Shown here: one piece after another, positions 31,914 through 41,267 of the stretch | Position numbering within the stretch: position 1 is the first letter of the stretch | Layout: each line of letters opens with the position of its first letter | Origin: Pontimicrobium sp. SW4 | GTDB lineage: Bacteria; Bacteroidota; Bacteroidia; Flavobacteriales; Flavobacteriaceae | Direction of reading: 5' to 3' | DNA: 64,000 nucleotides | Assembly (NCBI RefSeq): GCF_039954625.1 | Contig: NZ_CP157199.1 | Coordinates: forward strand, 3,162,001-3,226,000 | Program-made: the position numbers and the translations under genes | The notes under the pieces: model-generated | Seen by the model: the letters and a program-made list of their open reading frames with translations, nothing else | Told to the model about the DNA's origin: nothing | Databases searched by the model: none

Positions 31914-33812
31914 CTAATATGCACGTTCCTTATTTCCTTCGTAAAAATTAATAAAAGCCCTGTTAACCACTCGATTACCTCCAATAGTTGGGTAATTACC
32001 GGTAAAATACCAATCTCCAAGGTTTTTTGGACACGCTTTATGCAAGTTTTCTACCGACTGAAAGATTATTTTAACCTCTGCATTTAAAGAGTCATCGCTT
32101 AAAAGCTCAGATATTTTGTCAGAAATTTGCTCATCGGTAAAAGGCGCATATATTTCTTTCACAAAATTTTCAACCTCTTTATCCTCTAAATCAACTTGAG
32201 CTTTACATTTATTATAAACTTTTTCAACAGTATCATACTTATTATTATCCTTTAGAAGAGATAAAGCTGCTCTAAAAGCTACTAAGCTTTCTAGGTTAGC
32301 CATATCTATTCCATAACAATCTGGATAACGTATTTGTGGAGCCGATGAAACAACTACTATTTTTTTGGGGTTTAATCGATCCATCATTTTTAAGATACTT
32401 TTCTTTAACGTAGTCCCTCTTACAATACTATCATCTATTATTACAAGATTGTCTTCGGGTTTTATTACACCATAAGTAATATCATAGACATGGGCTACAA
32501 GATCATCACGACTACTGTCTTCAGTAATAAAAGTTCTTAATTTCACATCCTTAATAGCTATTTTTTCAATTCTTGGATGTTCAGATAGGATATCAGTAAC
32601 TTTTTTGGCCGACATTTTTCCACCACCACTTAATATGGCTTTGGTTTTTTTCTTATTTAAAAAGTTTTCGACAGTTTCAATCATTCCAAAAAATGATGTT
32701 TCAGCAGTATTCGGAATATATGAAAAGACAGAGTTTTTAATATCGTTGTTTATTGCTTCTAACACTTTAGGCATAATGAGTTTACCTAATAATTTACGCT
32801 CTTGGTAAATTTCGGAATCACTTCCTCTTGAGAAATAGATGCGTTCAAACGAACATGCTTTTCTTTCTAAAGGTTCTAATATTTGCTTAATAGCAACTTC
32901 TCCAGATTTTTTGGTAATGATAGCATGACCAGGATCTAGTTCTTTCACATCATTTAAATCAACATTAAAAACTGTTTGAATTACTGGACGCTCCGAAGCA
33001 ACCACGACAACTTCATCATCTTTATAATAATATGCAGGACGAATACCAGCAGGGTCACGAAGTACAAACGAATCACCATGACCAATTAAACCAGCCATAG
33101 CATAACCACCATCCCAATTTTTTGCAGCTCTTTTTAAAATTTTAGCAATATTTAGTCGTTCAGCAATTAATGGAGAGCATTCGCTTTTGCTATACCCTTC
33201 TTTTTTTAAATTTTTATAAATTTTACTAACCGCATCATCCAGAAAATGTCCAACTTTTTCCATGATGGTTATGGTATCGGTATATTCTTTAGGGTGTTGA
33301 CCTAAGTCTACTAAGTTTCCAAAAAGCTCTTTAACATTGGTCATGTTAAAGTTTCCTGCCATAATTAGGTTTCTATGCATCCAGTTATTTTGTCTTAAAA
33401 ACGGATGCACACTTTCTACACTATTTTTCCCAAAAGTTCCGTATCTAACATGCCCTAACAATACTTCTCCAATGTAGGGAATATGTCGTTTTTGCAAATC
33501 AACATCATTTGCGTATTCTGGATTTTCAGTAATCTCTTTATTAATACGCTCATTAATCTGAGCAAAAATATCTTGAATAGGTTGCTGTTGTATAGAGCGC
33601 ACTCTACTTATGTATCTTTCACCAGGTCTTGTATCTAGCTTTATACTAGCAAAACCCGCACCATCTTGTCCACGATTGTGCTGCTTTTCCATTAGCAGAT
33701 ACATTTTATTTACACCATAAAAGGCACTACCGTATTTTTCTTTATAATATTCTAAAGGTTTTAAAAGTCTAATATGGGCAATTCCACATTCATGTTTTAA
33801 AGCGTCACTCAT
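31914..33812 (-). CDS. purF: Amidophosphoribosyltransferase, long Bacteroidetes form
   Basis: The 632-residue protein starts MSDALKHECGIAHIRLL, with the Ntn-type catalytic Cys at residue 9. It continues with EKQHNRGQDGAGFAS and LLGHVRYGTFGKN of the glutaminase domain and NLVIIDDSIVRGTTLKKSI, the PRPP-binding loop of the transferase domain. It catalyses the first step of purine synthesis (PRPP + glutamine to phosphoribosylamine). Unlike Bacillus PurF there is no cleaved propeptide before the active Cys region beyond a few residues. purN lies 2.4 kb downstream on the same strand but is not adjacent. Confidence 0.9.
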   Translation of the reverse strand: MSDALKHECGIAHIRLLKPLEYYKEKYGSAFYGVNKMYLLMEKQHNRGQDGAGFASIKLDTRPGERYISRVRSIQQQPIQDIFAQINERINKEITENPEYANDVDLQKRHIPYIGEVLLGHVRYGTFGKNSVESVHPFLRQNNWMHRNLIMAGNFNMTNVKELFGNLVDLGQHPKEYTDTITIMEKVGHFLDDAVSKIYKNLKKEGYSKSECSPLIAERLNIAKILKRAAKNWDGGYAMAGLIGHGDSFVLRDPAGIRPAYYYKDDEVVVVASERPVIQTVFNVDLNDVKELDPGHAIITKKSGEVAIKQILEPLERKACSFERIYFSRGSDSEIYQERKLLGKLIMPKVLEAINNDIKNSVFSYIPNTAETSFFGMIETVENFLNKKKTKAILSGGGKMSAKKVTDILSEHPRIEKIAIKDVKLRTFITEDSSRDDLVAHVYDITYGVIKPEDNLVIIDDSIVRGTTLKKSILKMMDRLNPKKIVVVSSAPQIRYPDCYGIDMANLESLVAFRAALSLLKDNNKYDTVEKVYNKCKAQVDLEDKEVENFVKEIYAPFTDEQISDKISELLSDDSLNAEVKIIFQSVENLHKACPKNLGDWYFTGNYPTIGGNRVVNRAFINFYEGNKERAY

Positions 33813-33835
33813 TAGTTGTTGTTTATAAAAATAAA

Positions 33836-33860
33836 AACGCGCTCTATTTATGAGCGCGTT
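33836..33860 (-). terminator. Intrinsic terminator of the PfkB kinase gene
   Basis: Arms AACGCGCTC and GAGCGCGTT (9 bp) with a 7-nt loop are followed by TTTATTTTTAT on the minus strand, 4 bp after the kinase stop and upstream of purF. Confidence 0.85.
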
Positions 33861-33863
33861 AGT

Positions 33864-34790
33864 TTATGTTAATTCTATTTCAAATTGTGTTAAGGCTTTA
33901 AATTGCTGAAGTCGTTTGTGGACTTCATCACTTTTTAGATTGACCATGCGTTCTGTGCCAAATTTTTCTACACAAAAAGAGGCCAATGTTGAACCGTAAA
34001 TCACAGCATTTTTCATATTCTCAAAAGAAAGGTCTTCGGTTTTAGCTAAATAGCCTGCAAAACCACCAGCAAATGTATCTCCTGCTCCTGTTGGGTCAAA
34101 CACTTCTTCTAGAGGAAGAGCTGGTGCATAAAACACATTATCATTATTAAATAATAATGCGCCATGTTCTCCTTTTTTAATTACTACATACTTTGGTCCC
34201 ATATCATGAATTTTTCTAGCAGCAACTACTAAAGAGTATTCTCTAGTAAGTTGTCTAGCTTCCTCATCATTAATAGTAATAACATCAATTTTCTTGATGA
34301 CTTTATGTAAATCTTCAAGCGCGTTATCCATCCAAAAATTCATAGTGTCTAATACTACCAATTTAGGTTTTTCATTCATTTGCTCCAAAACACTTAATTG
34401 TGTTAAAGGATGAAGATTTCCTAACATAACTACTTTTGCGTCTTTATAGTTTTCAGGTACAACAGGTTGAAAATCAGCTAATACATTTAATTCTGTAGCA
34501 AGTGTATCGCGAGAATTCATATCGTTGTGATATAAACCGCTCCAGAAAAAGGTTTTGCCTTCTTTTACTATTTCTATTCCAGAAATGTCAATATTTTTAT
34601 TTTGAAGAAGATCTAAGTATTTTTTAGGAAAATCACCTCCAACTACTGATACAGCGGCTGAGTTTACATTAAATTGAGATGCCGCTAGCCCTATAAAAGT
34701 TGCTGCGCCACCAAGAATTTTATCAGTCTTTCCAAAAGGGGTTTCAATAGCATCAAAAGCTACAGTACCAACAATCACTAATTTGCCCAT
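33864..34790 (-). CDS. PfkB-family sugar/nucleoside kinase
   Basis: The 308-residue protein begins KLVIVGTVAFDAIETPFG and ILGGAATFIGLAASQF (substrate-binding GG motif). It carries the PfkB signature 2, VFDPTGAGDTFAGGFAGYL, with the catalytic Asp of GAGD. It phosphorylates a sugar, nucleoside or similar hydroxyl compound with ATP; the substrate is undefined. It is isolated between a terminator and a 144-bp upstream gap. The neighbourhood with purF hints at a link to purine metabolism, but this is weak. Confidence 0.85.
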   Translation of the reverse strand: MGKLVIVGTVAFDAIETPFGKTDKILGGAATFIGLAASQFNVNSAAVSVVGGDFPKKYLDLLQNKNIDISGIEIVKEGKTFFWSGLYHNDMNSRDTLATELNVLADFQPVVPENYKDAKVVMLGNLHPLTQLSVLEQMNEKPKLVVLDTMNFWMDNALEDLHKVIKKIDVITINDEEARQLTREYSLVVAARKIHDMGPKYVVIKKGEHGALLFNNDNVFYAPALPLEEVFDPTGAGDTFAGGFAGYLAKTEDLSFENMKNAVIYGSTLASFCVEKFGTERMVNLKSDEVHKRLQQFKALTQFEIELT

Positions 34791-34934
34791 AAAGTGGTTT
34801 AAAAATCCAGTGCAAATATAATATGATTAATTATAAAACACTACAAAATTACGTACTGTATTATAAAAGAAATAGTTATACTTTTTTTTATATCTTAGCA
34901 AGGTCAATTGTTATTAATTTAAACATTCTTTTAG

Positions 34935-35531
34935 ATGGAAATATCTAGAACTATGGCACTATTTATGTGCCTAAGTACCAACATTATGCTATGTCAGGTA
35001 GGTGTTGGTACAACCAATCCCACATCCGAATTAGAAATTCAAACTTCAAACACAGGAATTCCTGCGCTAGAAATAAATCCGCAAACAGCGCCAGTTGGAA
35101 CAGCAGATGGTCAATTATCGGTCATTGGGGATAAATTGTATATGTACGATTTAACCAGAACAAAATGGTTAAGTATAGAGAATACAACTTTGCTTTATGG
35201 TAGAGGAGGGAGCAGGACGAATGAAGTACTGAGATTTATGGGGAATTTTGGTAATCAAAATACTGGCGCCCTCATTCCAATGAATGCAACCATTGTACAC
35301 ATATCAGCAAGAGCTCGTGGAGGAAACACTTCTAAGGATTTCTCCCTAGAAATTAGAGACTCTGTAGGTTTAGTTAGTTCTACATCTTATAATCTTGCTT
35401 CAAGGGAATATATGAACACAGCTTTAAATATTGATATAGATGCTGGAGAATACTTAATAGCAAGAATTGGAAGTGCTGGCGGAAATGTTACAGACCTTAT
35501 ATTGACTGTTTGGTTAAAATGGCGCCAATAA
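34935..35531 (+). CDS. Secreted hypothetical protein with flavobacterial QVGxGTTNP N-terminus
   Basis: The 198-residue protein has a short hydrophobic signal-like start (MEISRTMALFMCLSTNIMLC). The motif QVGVGTTNPTSELEIQ follows, which recurs at the N-terminus of many secreted Flavobacterial proteins and resembles phage tail-fibre repeats. The remaining region is beta-rich with no catalytic motif. It is probably exported or surface associated. It is convergent with the RNase H gene (2-bp gap). Function unknown. Confidence 0.7.
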   Translation: MEISRTMALFMCLSTNIMLCQVGVGTTNPTSELEIQTSNTGIPALEINPQTAPVGTADGQLSVIGDKLYMYDLTRTKWLSIENTTLLYGRGGSRTNEVLRFMGNFGNQNTGALIPMNATIVHISARARGGNTSKDFSLEIRDSVGLVSSTSYNLASREYMNTALNIDIDAGEYLIARIGSAGGNVTDLILTVWLKWRQ

Positions 35532-35533
35532 TG

Positions 35534-36175
35534 TTATTTTCTACCAAAATCGGCAGGAATTTCCCCCCAAGCTTTGGTTTCCCATTTTACAATAGTTGTG
35601 TTGTAGCTGTTGGTTTTTAACCATTTTATGGCTCTATCGACCAGTTCAAAAATATCTTTATTTTTTTCTGAACGTTCTAGTTTTGTATTGCATTTTTTCT
35701 TTTTAACCCAACTTATTGCAGTTTTCGAATCTGTATAAATAATACGATTACTGTTTTTTTGTTTTAGAAAAGCCAAACCATGTACTATCGCTAAAAATTC
35801 ACCAATATTATTAGTGCCTTCTTCGAAAGGGCCTTGAATAAATAATTGCTTTTTGGTTTTAGTATCTACGCCTCGATACTCCATTTTTCCTGGATTTCCG
35901 CTAGAAGCGGCATCAACAGCGATGGAATTGTAATTTGGCTGACCAATTTTTTTAAGTTGCTCTTCTGTGAGCTCTGAGGTGAATTTTTTAGCTTTACCAA
36001 TATAGTCTTTGTAATTACCTTTTAATGCTTTTTTTGCCGCCTCAAAAGTTGCAAAAGATTTGTATTGTGCACTTTGATAATCTTTTATCTGTGCTTTACA
36101 ATCATTCCAAGATTCAAAAACACCTGTGTGATGTCCTTTCCAAACAGTATAGTATTTTTTCTTTTTTTTAGCCAT
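35534..36175 (-). CDS. Viroplasmin-domain ribonuclease HI
   Basis: The 213-residue protein has an N-terminal viroplasmin/caulimovirus-type hybrid-binding domain (KYYTVWKGHHTGVFESWNDC). An RNase H fold follows with the acidic residues in AVDAASSGNPG, NNIGEFLAIVHGLAF and IYTDSKTAISWV. It should cleave RNA in RNA-DNA hybrids. The same two-domain design is common in Bacteroidetes. It overlaps purN by 8 bp, so the two are coupled. Confidence 0.9.
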   Translation of the reverse strand: MAKKKKKYYTVWKGHHTGVFESWNDCKAQIKDYQSAQYKSFATFEAAKKALKGNYKDYIGKAKKFTSELTEEQLKKIGQPNYNSIAVDAASSGNPGKMEYRGVDTKTKKQLFIQGPFEEGTNNIGEFLAIVHGLAFLKQKNSNRIIYTDSKTAISWVKKKKCNTKLERSEKNKDIFELVDRAIKWLKTNSYNTTIVKWETKAWGEIPADFGRK

Positions 36176-36734
36176 TTAAAAGTGAATTAACCACCTTCGG
36201 GAAATATTTCATCTCTAATTCATGAATTTTTGCAGCCACATCTTTAGCCGAATCCGTAGGTAAAACCTCGCATTTTGCTTGAAAAATTATAGCACCTTCA
36301 TCATAATGTTCGTTTACATAGTGAATTGTGATACCAGTTTCTATTTCTTTATTAGCAACAATCGCTTCATGTACATGCATACCATACATGCCTTTTCCTC
36401 CATAATTTGGTAATAAGGCCGGATGCACATTAATGACTTTATTTGGAAATGTCTTTAAGATATTTTCTGGAAATTTCCATAAAAAACCTGCTAAAACTAT
36501 AAGGTCTGGGTTCACGTTATTTAAAATATCCAACACGTGGGGTGTCTTGTAAAAAGCAGTTCGATTAAATGACAAGCAACTGATTTTTAAATTATTACAC
36601 CTATCAATAACTTTGGCATGAGGATTGTTAGTTAGTACCTGAATAACAGAAGCATTTTCTCTGTTGTGAAAAAACTTTATTAAATTTTCAGCATTAGTTC
36701 CACTTCCGGAAGCAAAGATTACAATTCGTTTCAT
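36168..36734 (-). CDS. purN: Phosphoribosylglycinamide formyltransferase
   Basis: The 188-residue protein has ASGSGTNAENLIKFF at the N-terminus, LAGFLWKFP, INVHPALLPNYGGKGMYG with the catalytic His, and HYVNEHYDEGAIIFQ. It transfers the formyl group from 10-formyl-THF to GAR in purine synthesis. A TATTTTTG -7-like box is at 36808-36801 on the minus strand, divergent from acpP. Confidence 0.94.
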   Translation of the reverse strand: MKRIVIFASGSGTNAENLIKFFHNRENASVIQVLTNNPHAKVIDRCNNLKISCLSFNRTAFYKTPHVLDILNNVNPDLIVLAGFLWKFPENILKTFPNKVINVHPALLPNYGGKGMYGMHVHEAIVANKEIETGITIHYVNEHYDEGAIIFQAKCEVLPTDSAKDVAAKIHELEMKYFPKVVNSLLNG

Positions 36735-36876
36735 TTACAGACAATCAATGTTATATTATTCAAACAAAAAAAAGAATAATAATTAACAATTAGGGCAAAA
36801 CAAAAATACTTCTGCCGATTTTAGTAAATTAAAAGCACATTTTATCGGTAAAAGTGATTTTTAAAATAAAGTTTTT

Positions 36877-36884
36877 TATTTTTG
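36877..36884 (+). promoter_or_regulatory. -7 box of the acpP-fabF transcription unit
   Basis: TATTTTTG lies 31 bp upstream of the acpP start and matches the TAnnTTTG -7 consensus. A clear TTTG at -33 is not present; the region reads T-rich instead. Confidence 0.5.
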
Positions 36885-36915
36885 CCATCTAATTAAAACT
36901 TAAAATTTAAAGATT

Positions 36916-37149
36916 ATGTCAGACATTGCATCAAGAGTAAAAGCGATTATCGTAGACAAATTAGGTGTTGATGAAAACGAAGTTGTAACTGAAGCTAGCT
37001 TCACAAACGATTTAGGAGCAGATTCATTAGACACTGTTGAATTAATTATGGAGTTCGAAAAAGAATTCGATATTCAAATTCCAGATGATCAAGCTGAAAA
37101 CATTGCAACAGTAGGTCAAGCAGTATCATATATTGAAGCCGCAAAATAA
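36916..37149 (+). CDS. acpP: Acyl carrier protein
   Basis: The 77-residue acidic helical protein has the phosphopantetheine site [12 protein letters not shown], where Ser is modified. It carries growing acyl chains in fatty-acid synthesis. It starts an operon with fabF, 13 bp downstream, and rnc. Confidence 0.97.
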   Translation: MSDIASRVKAIIVDKLGVDENEVVTEASFTNDLGADSLDTVELIMEFEKEFDIQIPDDQAENIATVGQAVSYIEAAK

Positions 37150-37162
37150 GTAATAGTTATTT

Positions 37163-38413
37163 ATGGAACTAAAGCGAGTTGTAGTTACTGGGTTAGGAGC
37201 ACTTACACCTATAGGAAATACCAAAGATGAATATTGGGATGGACTAATTAATGGTAAGAGTGGTGCTGCGCCTATAACTTATTTTGACACCGAAAAGTTC
37301 AAAACTAAGTTCGCTTGTGAATTAAAAAACTTTAACGCTACAGATTTTCTTGATAGAAAAGAAGCTCGTAAAATGGATAGGTTTGCACAGTACGCTATGG
37401 TAGCTTCAGATGAGGCTATTTTAGATGCTAAGCTAAACTTAGATGAAATAAACAAACTACGAGTAGGTGTTATTTGGGGAGCCGGAATTGGAGGCTTGGA
37501 AACATTCCAGAACGAAGTTTTAAACTTTGCACAAGGAGATGGAACACCAAGATTCAATCCATTCTTTATCCCTAAAATGATTGCAGATATTGCACCAGGA
37601 AACATATCTATTAAACATGGATTTATGGGGCCTAACTATACAACGGTATCTGCATGTGCTTCCTCAGCAAACTCAATGATTGATGCTTTAAACTATATAC
37701 GTTTAGGACATTGTGATGTTATTGTTACAGGAGGAAGTGAAGCAGCAGTAACCATTGCTGGAATGGGTGGTTTTAATGCTATGCATGCTTTATCAACAAG
37801 AAATGAAAGCCCAGAAACAGCTTCTAGACCATTTGATGCAACCAGAGACGGTTTTGTATTAGGCGAAGGAGCAGGAGCTATTATTCTTGAAGATTACGAA
37901 CATGCTAAAGCAAGAGGTGCTAAGATTTATGCTGAGGTTGTTGGAGGCGGAATGTCTTCTGATGCTCATCATATGACAGCTCCTCACCCTGAAGGAATTG
38001 GTGTTATGGCTGTAATGAGAAATTGTTTAGAAAATGCTGGAATTTCTCCTTCTGAAGTTGATCATATAAATACTCATGGTACATCGACACCTCTAGGTGA
38101 TGTGGCTGAGTTAAAAGCGATTAGTGAAGTGTTTGGAGAGCATACTAAAAACATTAGCATAAATTCTACTAAATCGATGACTGGTCATTTATTAGGTGCT
38201 GCTGGTGCTATTGAATCTATTGCATCAATTCTTGCAATAGAACATGGTATTGTACCACCAACAATAAATCATACTGTGGTTGATGAGACTATAGATTCTA
38301 ACTTGAATTTAATTCTAAACAAAGCACAAAAAAGAGACGTTAAGGTTGCTATGAGTAATACATTTGGATTTGGCGGACACAACGCTTGTGTATTATTCAA
38401 GAAACTAGATTAA
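37163..38413 (+). CDS. fabF: Beta-ketoacyl-ACP synthase II
   Basis: The 416-residue protein has the KAS catalytic triad: Cys in TVSACASSANSM, His in INTHGTSTPLGD and His in TKSMTGHLLGAAGA. It also has the C-terminal NTFGFGGHNACVLF. It elongates acyl-ACP with malonyl-ACP and adjusts chain length with temperature. It lies between acpP and rnc, the classic order. Confidence 0.97.
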   Translation: MELKRVVVTGLGALTPIGNTKDEYWDGLINGKSGAAPITYFDTEKFKTKFACELKNFNATDFLDRKEARKMDRFAQYAMVASDEAILDAKLNLDEINKLRVGVIWGAGIGGLETFQNEVLNFAQGDGTPRFNPFFIPKMIADIAPGNISIKHGFMGPNYTTVSACASSANSMIDALNYIRLGHCDVIVTGGSEAAVTIAGMGGFNAMHALSTRNESPETASRPFDATRDGFVLGEGAGAIILEDYEHAKARGAKIYAEVVGGGMSSDAHHMTAPHPEGIGVMAVMRNCLENAGISPSEVDHINTHGTSTPLGDVAELKAISEVFGEHTKNISINSTKSMTGHLLGAAGAIESIASILAIEHGIVPPTINHTVVDETIDSNLNLILNKAQKRDVKVAMSNTFGFGGHNACVLFKKLD

Positions 38414-38420
38414 ATCCCGA

Positions 38421-39167
38421 ATGAAATTCATTCGTAACATATTGAAAAAAAATTCCCGTTCTGATGAAGGCGGGAATTTTTTTGCTCAATTACATCAAAT
38501 TTTAGGGTTTCAGCCTAAAAGTATCGACTTCTATAAAAAAGCTTTTACCCATAGGTCAATGAATATTCGTGACGGGGAGGGAACTCCTATTAATTACGAA
38601 CGATTAGAATTTGTTGGAGATGCTATGCTTAGTGCGGTAATTGCAACGCATTTATTTAAAGAAGTACCTCAAGGAGATGAAGGTTACTTAACAAAAATGC
38701 GTTCTAAAATTGTAAGTAGAGAGCACCTTAACGAATTAGGAAAAGAGTTAAACCTTATAGATTTAGTCGTAAGTAAAATACCAACCGATAATTTCGGAAA
38801 TAATATTCACGGTAATTTATTTGAAGCTTTAGTAGGTGCTATATTTTTAGATAAAGGATATTCTGTCTGTGAAAAGTTTATTTATAAGCGCGTTATTATA
38901 CCTCATGTAGATATAGAAACATTAGAAGGTAAAGTTATTAGCTACAAAAGCTTACTAATTGAGTGGTGCCAGAAAGAAAAGAAAAACTTCAATTACAATG
39001 TTTATGAGGATACAGGAAATGATCAATTAAAACACTTTTCTGTAAAATTATCTATAAATAACAAGGTCATTGCAAAGGCCAGAGCTACTTCAAAAAAGAA
39101 AGCAGAAGAGAAAGCATCAAAACGAGCATTCTTTGCATTTCAGGGAAAAATTTCTAGAGCTATTTAA
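38421..39167 (+). CDS. rnc: Ribonuclease III
   Basis: The 248-residue protein has the RNase III signature INYERLEFVGDAMLSAVIA, the second acidic site NLFEALVGAIFLDKGY, and a C-terminal dsRNA-binding domain (HFSVKLSINNKVIAKARATSKKKAEEKASKRAF). It cuts double-stranded RNA in rRNA and mRNA maturation. It starts 7 bp after fabF. A hairpin resembling an intrinsic terminator covers codons 9-21, inside the gene (separate entry). The N-terminus MKFIRNILKKNSRSD is longer than in E. coli but usual for this phylum. Confidence 0.95.
   Translation: MKFIRNILKKNSRSDEGGNFFAQLHQILGFQPKSIDFYKKAFTHRSMNIRDGEGTPINYERLEFVGDAMLSAVIATHLFKEVPQGDEGYLTKMRSKIVSREHLNELGKELNLIDLVVSKIPTDNFGNNIHGNLFEALVGAIFLDKGYSVCEKFIYKRVIIPHVDIETLEGKVISYKSLLIEWCQKEKKNFNYNVYEDTGNDQLKHFSVKLSINNKVIAKARATSKKKAEEKASKRAFFAFQGKISRAI
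38447..38483 (+). terminator. Intrinsic-terminator-like hairpin inside the first codons of rnc
   Basis: Arms AAAAAATTCCCG and CGGGAATTTTTT (38447-38458 and 38471-38482), with a 12-nt loop, are followed by a run of T to 38483. It lies 34 bp after the fabF stop, the normal place for a terminator, but within the rnc reading frame. It could attenuate read-through from acpP-fabF into rnc or be an RNase III processing site. It is a sequence-level observation. Confidence 0.7.
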
Positions 39168-39276
39168 ATTAAAGTTGCTACTAAATCGTTTTCGTGCTAT
39201 TTTATTATCAAGTAACAAAAAACATAAGTAATTGTAGTGTTAAAATACTATATTTACATTTCATAATTTAAACGTT

Positions 39277-39759
39277 ATGGCGTTACACAAGCTACTTGTT
39301 GATGATTTTGATGTTGAAACATATTCTCTTTTAGCAATTCATTGCACTATTGAAGATTATCGTGTTGCCTACCTTTTAAATAAACAGCTTCAAATAAATT
39401 TACAAAGAAAACCTCAAGACCTAGATTTTAAATATACAGCTTCATCTTTTTCTATTTTTGAATGGGAAGATAAAAAGCAACAAATGATTTGGAATTTAGT
39501 GTCTAATGTTTGTAAAAAAGAAGAAGAGAGTATAGCAAGTACAGGATTATTATTTGAAGCACAAAGCAGTATATTAAGAATACATAATTTAATCCCAGAG
39601 TATAAAAAAGTGAATTATTTGTTGAAAATTGACAATGATGGAAATTTTATTGACGAAAAAGCAATAATTCAAAAAATTCAAGAAATATCTCAGATTGCTG
39701 CAGTTTACAGTATAGATGTAATGCAGTTAAAATCTAAAGACAATTTAATTTTTAATTAA
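39277..39759 (+). CDS. IPExxxVDY-family protein
   Basis: The 160-residue protein carries the family's namesake motif as IPEYKKVNYLLKI near the C-terminal half and the LLVDDFDVETYSLLAIHC start. It is a conserved Bacteroidetes protein of unknown function that commonly precedes pyk. Its stop overlaps the pyk start by 1 nt (TAATG), so the two are coupled. Confidence 0.85.
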   Translation: MALHKLLVDDFDVETYSLLAIHCTIEDYRVAYLLNKQLQINLQRKPQDLDFKYTASSFSIFEWEDKKQQMIWNLVSNVCKKEEESIASTGLLFEAQSSILRIHNLIPEYKKVNYLLKIDNDGNFIDEKAIIQKIQEISQIAAVYSIDVMQLKSKDNLIFN

Positions 39760-41204
39760 TGGTTAATAAAAGAAAAAAAACCAAAATAGTTGCAACCCTA
39801 GGACCATCGACAAGCAAAAAAGAAACACTTAAAGCAATGCTAGATGAAGGTGCAAATGTGTTTCGTATTAATTTTTCACATGCTAATTATGATGATGTAA
39901 AAAAGAGAATTGCGCTTATTAGAGAGTTAAACGACGAGTATGGTTATAATGCTGCAATTTTGGGAGATTTACAAGGTCCAAAATTACGTGTAGGCAAAAT
40001 GCAGGAAGAAGTTATTGTAAATGAAGGTGATGAAATAATATTTGCTACAGGTAAAAAGTTTGAAGGTACAAAGGAACGTGTATACATGACCTACGACAGA
40101 TTTCCGCAAGATGCAAAACCTGGAGAACGGATATTATTGGATGATGGAAAGTTAATTTTTGAAGTAGTTTCAACCGATAAGAAAAGTGAAGTAAAAGCAA
40201 GAGTTATTCAAGGAGGACCTTTAAAATCCAAAAAAGGAGTCAACCTTCCAAATACAAATATATCTCAACCTGCGTTAACTGAGAAAGATATTAAAGACGC
40301 CATTTTTGCTATTGAACAAAATGTTGATTGGATTGCTCTATCTTTTGTACGTCACGCAGAAGATTTAATGCAACTTGAAGAACTTATCAAGGAGCATAGT
40401 GAGCATAAAATTCCAATAATTGCTAAAATTGAAAAGCCTGAAGCTGTAGAGAATATTGATAAAATTGTAGCCTACTGCGATGGCTTAATGGTAGCGCGTG
40501 GTGATTTAGGAGTAGAAATTCCAGCTGAAGAAGTACCGCTTATTCAAAAGAAGTTAGTGTTGCGTGCTAAAAAAGCAAGAATTCCAGTAATTATTGCCAC
40601 CCAGATGATGGAGACAATGATTAACAGCTTAACGCCAACAAGAGCTGAAGTTAACGATGTAGCAAACTCGGTAATGGATGGTGCAGATGCAGTAATGTTG
40701 TCAGGAGAAACGTCTGTAGGTAATTATCCAGTGCAAGTGATACGACAAATGTCTAATATCATTAAAAGTGTAGAGAACTCGAAATTAATTAAAGTACCAC
40801 AAGAGCCACCTCATATTCGCACAAATAGATATATAACTAAATCTATTTGTTATCATGCAGCTAATATGGCTAACGAGATAAGTGCAAAAGCAATTTCTAC
40901 ATTAACAAATAGTGGTTATACAGCGTTTCAAATTTCGGCATGGCGACCAGATGCGCACATTTTAGTATTTACATCAAACAAACGTATTTTAACACAACTC
41001 AATTTACTTTGGGGAGTTAAGGCTTTTTATTATGATAAGTTTGTAAGTACCGATGAAACCATTGAAGATGTAAATGCCATTGCTTGCAAAAAAGGCTATT
41101 TAGATGTTGGAGACATGCTTATTAGTTTAGCAGCAATGCCTATACAAGACAAAGGAATGGTAAATACCTTACGTGTTACCGAAATTACGAGTTGTAGTTT
41201 TTAA
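39759..41204 (+). CDS. pyk: Pyruvate kinase
   Basis: The 481-residue protein has KTKIVATLGPSTSKKETL, FRINFSHANYDD, the catalytic IAKIEKPEAVENID and VARGDLGVEIPAEEVP, and MLSGETSVGNYPV. It converts PEP and ADP to pyruvate and ATP in glycolysis. It is translationally coupled to the IPExxxVDY gene. Confidence 0.96.
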   Translation: MVNKRKKTKIVATLGPSTSKKETLKAMLDEGANVFRINFSHANYDDVKKRIALIRELNDEYGYNAAILGDLQGPKLRVGKMQEEVIVNEGDEIIFATGKKFEGTKERVYMTYDRFPQDAKPGERILLDDGKLIFEVVSTDKKSEVKARVIQGGPLKSKKGVNLPNTNISQPALTEKDIKDAIFAIEQNVDWIALSFVRHAEDLMQLEELIKEHSEHKIPIIAKIEKPEAVENIDKIVAYCDGLMVARGDLGVEIPAEEVPLIQKKLVLRAKKARIPVIIATQMMETMINSLTPTRAEVNDVANSVMDGADAVMLSGETSVGNYPVQVIRQMSNIIKSVENSKLIKVPQEPPHIRTNRYITKSICYHAANMANEISAKAISTLTNSGYTAFQISAWRPDAHILVFTSNKRILTQLNLLWGVKAFYYDKFVSTDETIEDVNAIACKKGYLDVGDMLISLAAMPIQDKGMVNTLRVTEITSCSF

Positions 41205-41267
41205 AGGAAAGGTTTGTTTAACGTTTAGTTACGGGTTATACATCTTTGTTGTGAGCTGTCTTTTAAT

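Noticed and set aside
34800..34934. Possible small RNA or riboswitch before the QVGxGTTNP gene
   Set aside because: No stable structure, terminator or repeated segment could be seen.
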